DNA of 64,000 bases from Amorphus sp040750475. Lineage in GTDB: Bacteria > Pseudomonadota > Alphaproteobacteria > Rhizobiales > Amorphaceae. Positions 62,096 through 64,000 of this stretch are shown piece after piece. The translations under genes were made by a program, and so were the position numbers. A model generated the notes under the pieces. The model made no database searches. It was not told the origin of the DNA and worked only from the letters and a program-made list of their open reading frames with translations. Numbering within the stretch: the first letter of the stretch is position 1; every line of letters starts with the position of its first letter. Location: positions 111,893-175,892 of the forward strand of contig NZ_JABJVY010000010.1 of assembly GCF_040750475.1 (NCBI RefSeq), read 5' to 3'.

Positions 62096-62451
62096 TCCAG
62101 TGCTCCTTTTTTCCACTCATAGACGAAGCCGATCGTCAGCACCGCCAGGAAGGCCATCACCGACAGGAAACCGAACCAACCCACGCTGCCGAAGGCCACG
62201 GCCCAAGGGAACAGGAAGGCAACCTCGAGGTCGAAGATGATGAACAGGATGGCGACCAGATAGAATCGGACGTCAAACTTCATGCGCGCGTCATCGAAGG
62301 CGTTGAAGCCGCACTCGTAGGCCGACAGCTTTTCCGGATCGGGATTCTTGAAGGCGATCAGGAACGGCGAGGCCAAAAGCGCCAGGCCGATCACGGCGGC
62401 CACGCCGATGAACACGACGATCGGAACATATTCCCGGAGGAGATCTTCCAT
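62086..62451 (-). CDS. nuoA: NADH-quinone oxidoreductase subunit A
   Basis: A 121-residue membrane subunit with three helices and the conserved loop ending YECGFNAFDDARMKFDVRFYLVAILFIIFDLEVAFLFPW, which identifies NuoA. AGGAGGCGTACGAG precedes the ATG at 62451. It is the first gene of the nuo operon. Confidence 0.97.
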   Translation of the reverse strand: MEDLLREYVPIVVFIGVAAVIGLALLASPFLIAFKNPDPEKLSAYECGFNAFDDARMKFDVRFYLVAILFIIFDLEVAFLFPWAVAFGSVGWFGFLSVMAFLAVLTIGFVYEWKKGALEWD

Positions 62452-62929
62452 TCTCGTACGCCTCCTGTGCGCGTCGGCTGCGTTGGACGCCGATCCAGCT
62501 CCACGCGAGCGTGGCGCCGACAGGCGTCCTGCGATTGATACGGAACCGGGACGGAAGGGCCGATAGCCAGCTCTTAATGCCCGGTTTCCGGTGCTTTCGC
62601 CTCGCTCCGAACGCGGACCCGGACGGGTCCCTGCTCTTGCTGACAACCTATGGCGACGGCGGTAGTGGTCAACCGGGACCGGCGGCCGCACCGCAACATC
62701 GCCATCGTTGGGGCAGGCTTAGCGGAGGGTGTCTCTTTAGACAAGGTCAAACCGCGGCTGAGCAAATGTCGCAGACCCGACATGCATGACTGGCATGCGT
62801 GTGGGCACGTTCCCGGATCCCCAACGGCAAAAGCCCCGCGCACGACCGCACAAAGTGCGACCGACCAGCGGAGCCTGGAAAAACCGAACCGAAATGTCGG
62901 GAAGTTTGAAATCCGCCTTCGAAAGCGAA
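62452..62929. other. Leader region upstream of the nuo operon
   Basis: 478 bases between nuoA and the tRNA-Asp gene, with no supportable gene. The nuo promoter must lie here. A possible leftward sigma-70 site is TTGACC (62667-62672) and TAGGTT (62645-62650) with a 16-base spacer; the -10 match is weak. A small hairpin CGCAC-TTT-GTGCG lies near 62850. Confidence 0.45.
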
Positions 62930-63006
62930 TGGCGGGAGTGACGGGGCTCGAACCCGCGACCTCCGGCGTGACAGGCCGGCACTCTAACCAACTGAGCTAC
63001 ACCCCC
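62930..63006 (-). tRNA. tRNA-Asp (anticodon GTC)
   Basis: The reverse strand folds into a full cloverleaf of 77 bases with encoded CCA. Acceptor GGGGGTG pairs with CACTCCC (one G-T wobble), the D arm is GCTC...GAGT, the anticodon arm CCGGC-CTGTCAC-GCCGG gives GTC, and the T arm is GCGGG-TTCGAGC-CCCGT. Discriminator G73 is the usual tRNA-Asp identity base. Confidence 0.96.
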
Positions 63007-63535
63007 GCAGCGCCGAGCGAACTGCCCGCGCCAAGGTGTGAGGGAGATACGATCCGGCCGGTCTGGTGTCAAGCGGCGCGGCGACGGAATTGGGGATAGC
63101 CGGCGAAAGAATTGCCTCAGGGCATTCCGCCTGTGGATGACGCACGCGCATGCACCGGTTCTGCGCCTCGGTCAGTCGCACGGTCCCCGTCCTTGAGCGT
63201 CGGCACCCAGGCTCTGTCCCGATCGCGGCCCCCGACACGGCGGAGACTGAGTCGCTCGTCGGCCCAGCGCCGAAGAATCGGCACTGAGTCGGTTTGGCGG
63301 GCGGAGAATGGTGGAACGGCGCGACAACCGATTGCGCAGGTCTGCGCGCAGATGTTGCGCACGTGCGGCCCTTCCAATAAGCAGAGGATGCGTCACGTGC
63401 CGTACGGTCGTCGGCTGGCCCCACCCTGGGTCGTGCGAGGTTTGCTCGCCACCTCAGGACCAGCCTCGAAGACCGCGCGACGGAAATACGCCGCAAGCGC
63501 CGAATCGGAAACGGCCCTTGTCGGGCGACGCATTC
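63007..63535. other. Intergenic region between divergent tRNA genes
   Basis: 529 bases between tRNA-Asp (minus) and tRNA-Val (plus). Overlapping arginine-rich open frames occur on both strands but none has homology-like features or a convincing ribosome-binding site. Promoters of the two tRNAs should lie at its ends. Confidence 0.5.
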
Positions 63536-63612
63536 GGGCGGTTAGCTCAGCTGGTCAGAGCACCTGGTTTACACCCAGGGGGTCGGGAGTTCGAACCTCT
63601 CACCGCCCACCA
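63536..63612 (+). tRNA. tRNA-Val (anticodon TAC)
   Basis: A 77-base cloverleaf with encoded CCA. Acceptor GGGCGGT pairs with ACCGCCC, the D arm is GCTC...GAGC, the anticodon arm CCTGG-TTTACAC-CCAGG gives TAC, and the T arm is GGGAG-TTCGAAC-CTCTC. Discriminator A73. Confidence 0.97.
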
Positions 63613-63694
63613 TCCTCCGCCGTAGCCTGCTCCCGAATCAATGCGCGGGCAAGGCGGCCACCAGCGGCCTCACATCCGCCTCCCCCCGGTAGCC

Positions 63695-63725
63695 AAAAAA
63701 GGGCCGCGGTCAGCGCCCGCGGCCC
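63695..63725 (-). terminator. Intrinsic terminator of a leftward transcript from beyond the right edge
   Basis: On the minus strand a 9-bp stem GGGCCGCGG / CCGCGGCCC with a 7-base loop is followed by six T residues. Its polarity shows that a gene to the right of the window is transcribed toward it. It is not a good terminator for tRNA-Val. Confidence 0.85.
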
Positions 63726-63799
63726 ATGGTCGTTGTTGTTCGAGACGGCCTTCAGACGGGTGGGCCGGGCATCTCCGATCCACCGTCCCCCCCTGTCCG

Positions 63800-63907
63800 A
63801 AACCCGTTCCGCTTTTCTCAGAATCGCGGAGCGGGTCTCAGTTCTTGTTTCGACGCGTTTCCGGACGGCCCAGCGTTTTGCACTTGGCCTGGAAGCGCTG
63901 CCTAGAG
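63800..63907. repeat. Dispersed intergenic repeat, copy C
   Basis: ACCCGTTCCGCTTTTCTCAG, then ATCGCGGAGCGGGTC, TTGTTTCGACGCGTTTCCGG and a more diverged end: same order of elements as copies A and B. The gap 63613-64000 holds nothing else I can call besides the terminator and this repeat. Confidence 0.65.
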
Positions 63908-64000
63908 CGTGTCATTTTGGGTCTGAATCGGAAATGGGATTCCCTTGAGGGGTTGGATCTGATTCAAGCTGCCTGCTGGGTGGAGGCTGGCATGCATGAC

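Noticed and set aside
63112..63948. Open frame of 278 codons running through tRNA-Val, the terminator and repeat C
   Set aside because: It crosses a clear tRNA gene and a terminator; composition is Arg/Ser/Pro-rich as expected of chance GC-rich reading.
1..64000. CRISPR array, insertion sequence, prophage or integron
   Set aside because: No regularly spaced identical repeats, transposase, integrase or phage structural genes were seen; the three repeat copies are far apart and diverged.

Overview
The window looks like a chromosomal segment of a GC-rich alphaproteobacterium, most likely of the Hyphomicrobiales (Rhizobiales). The grounds are the order nnrE (partial)/glnB-glnA, the run nuoA-N followed by birA, an RNase J gene, mce and a DUF1467 gene, the NuoE with a long helix-hairpin-helix tail, secG-pyrG, and short dispersed palindromic repeats in intergenic gaps. 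Species cannot be named from the sequence alone.

Layout. 1-3.7 kb: the 5' end of an NAD(P)HX epimerase gene, then glnB-glnA (PII protein and type I glutamine synthetase) behind a well-formed sigma-54 type promoter and ahead of a strong terminator, then two tandem glycine-zipper lipoprotein genes. 3.7-14.7 kb, minus strand: a LysR regulator and an operon for an Opp/Dpp-type ABC importer, an FAD-dependent amine oxidoreductase, phosphonoacetaldehyde hydrolase (PhnX) and a cytoplasmic sulfatase-family hydrolase. I read this as uptake and breakdown of a 2-aminoethylphosphonate-like compound, perhaps esterified, without the usual PhnW transaminase. 14.9-21.9 kb: three exported hydrolases (two formylglycine sulfatases and a HAD phosphatase) divergent from an AraC regulator, followed by an outer-membrane beta-barrel protein.

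22.1-35.6 kb: a second catabolic locus. A solute-binding protein and a lone xanthine-dehydrogenase-family molybdenum subunit run leftward. A Liv-type transporter, a UbiD decarboxylase, hydantoinase A and B subunits and UbiX run rightward. The two arms diverge from one 17-bp perfect palindrome of GntR type. The set suggests import, hydroxylation, decarboxylation and ATP-driven ring opening of a heteroaromatic carboxylate; the substrate is unknown. A MOSC-domain protein lies next to it.

35.7-45.6 kb: core genes aspS, secG, pyrG, then a glyoxalase-like protein, an Ntn amidase, DUF1467, mce, RNase J and birA. 45.6-62.5 kb: the complete 14-gene nuo operon for respiratory complex I, read leftward from nuoA, with three extra genes inside it: two GFA-domain zinc proteins and an aspartate/glutamate racemase. 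62.9-64 kb: tRNA-Asp(GTC), tRNA-Val(TAC), a terminator and a repeat copy.

The accessory block (3.7-35.6 kb) lies between core nitrogen-assimilation and translation genes and is rich in secreted hydrolases, importers and dedicated regulators, which suits a scavenging, metabolically flexible bacterium. No insertion sequence, phage gene or CRISPR array was seen.
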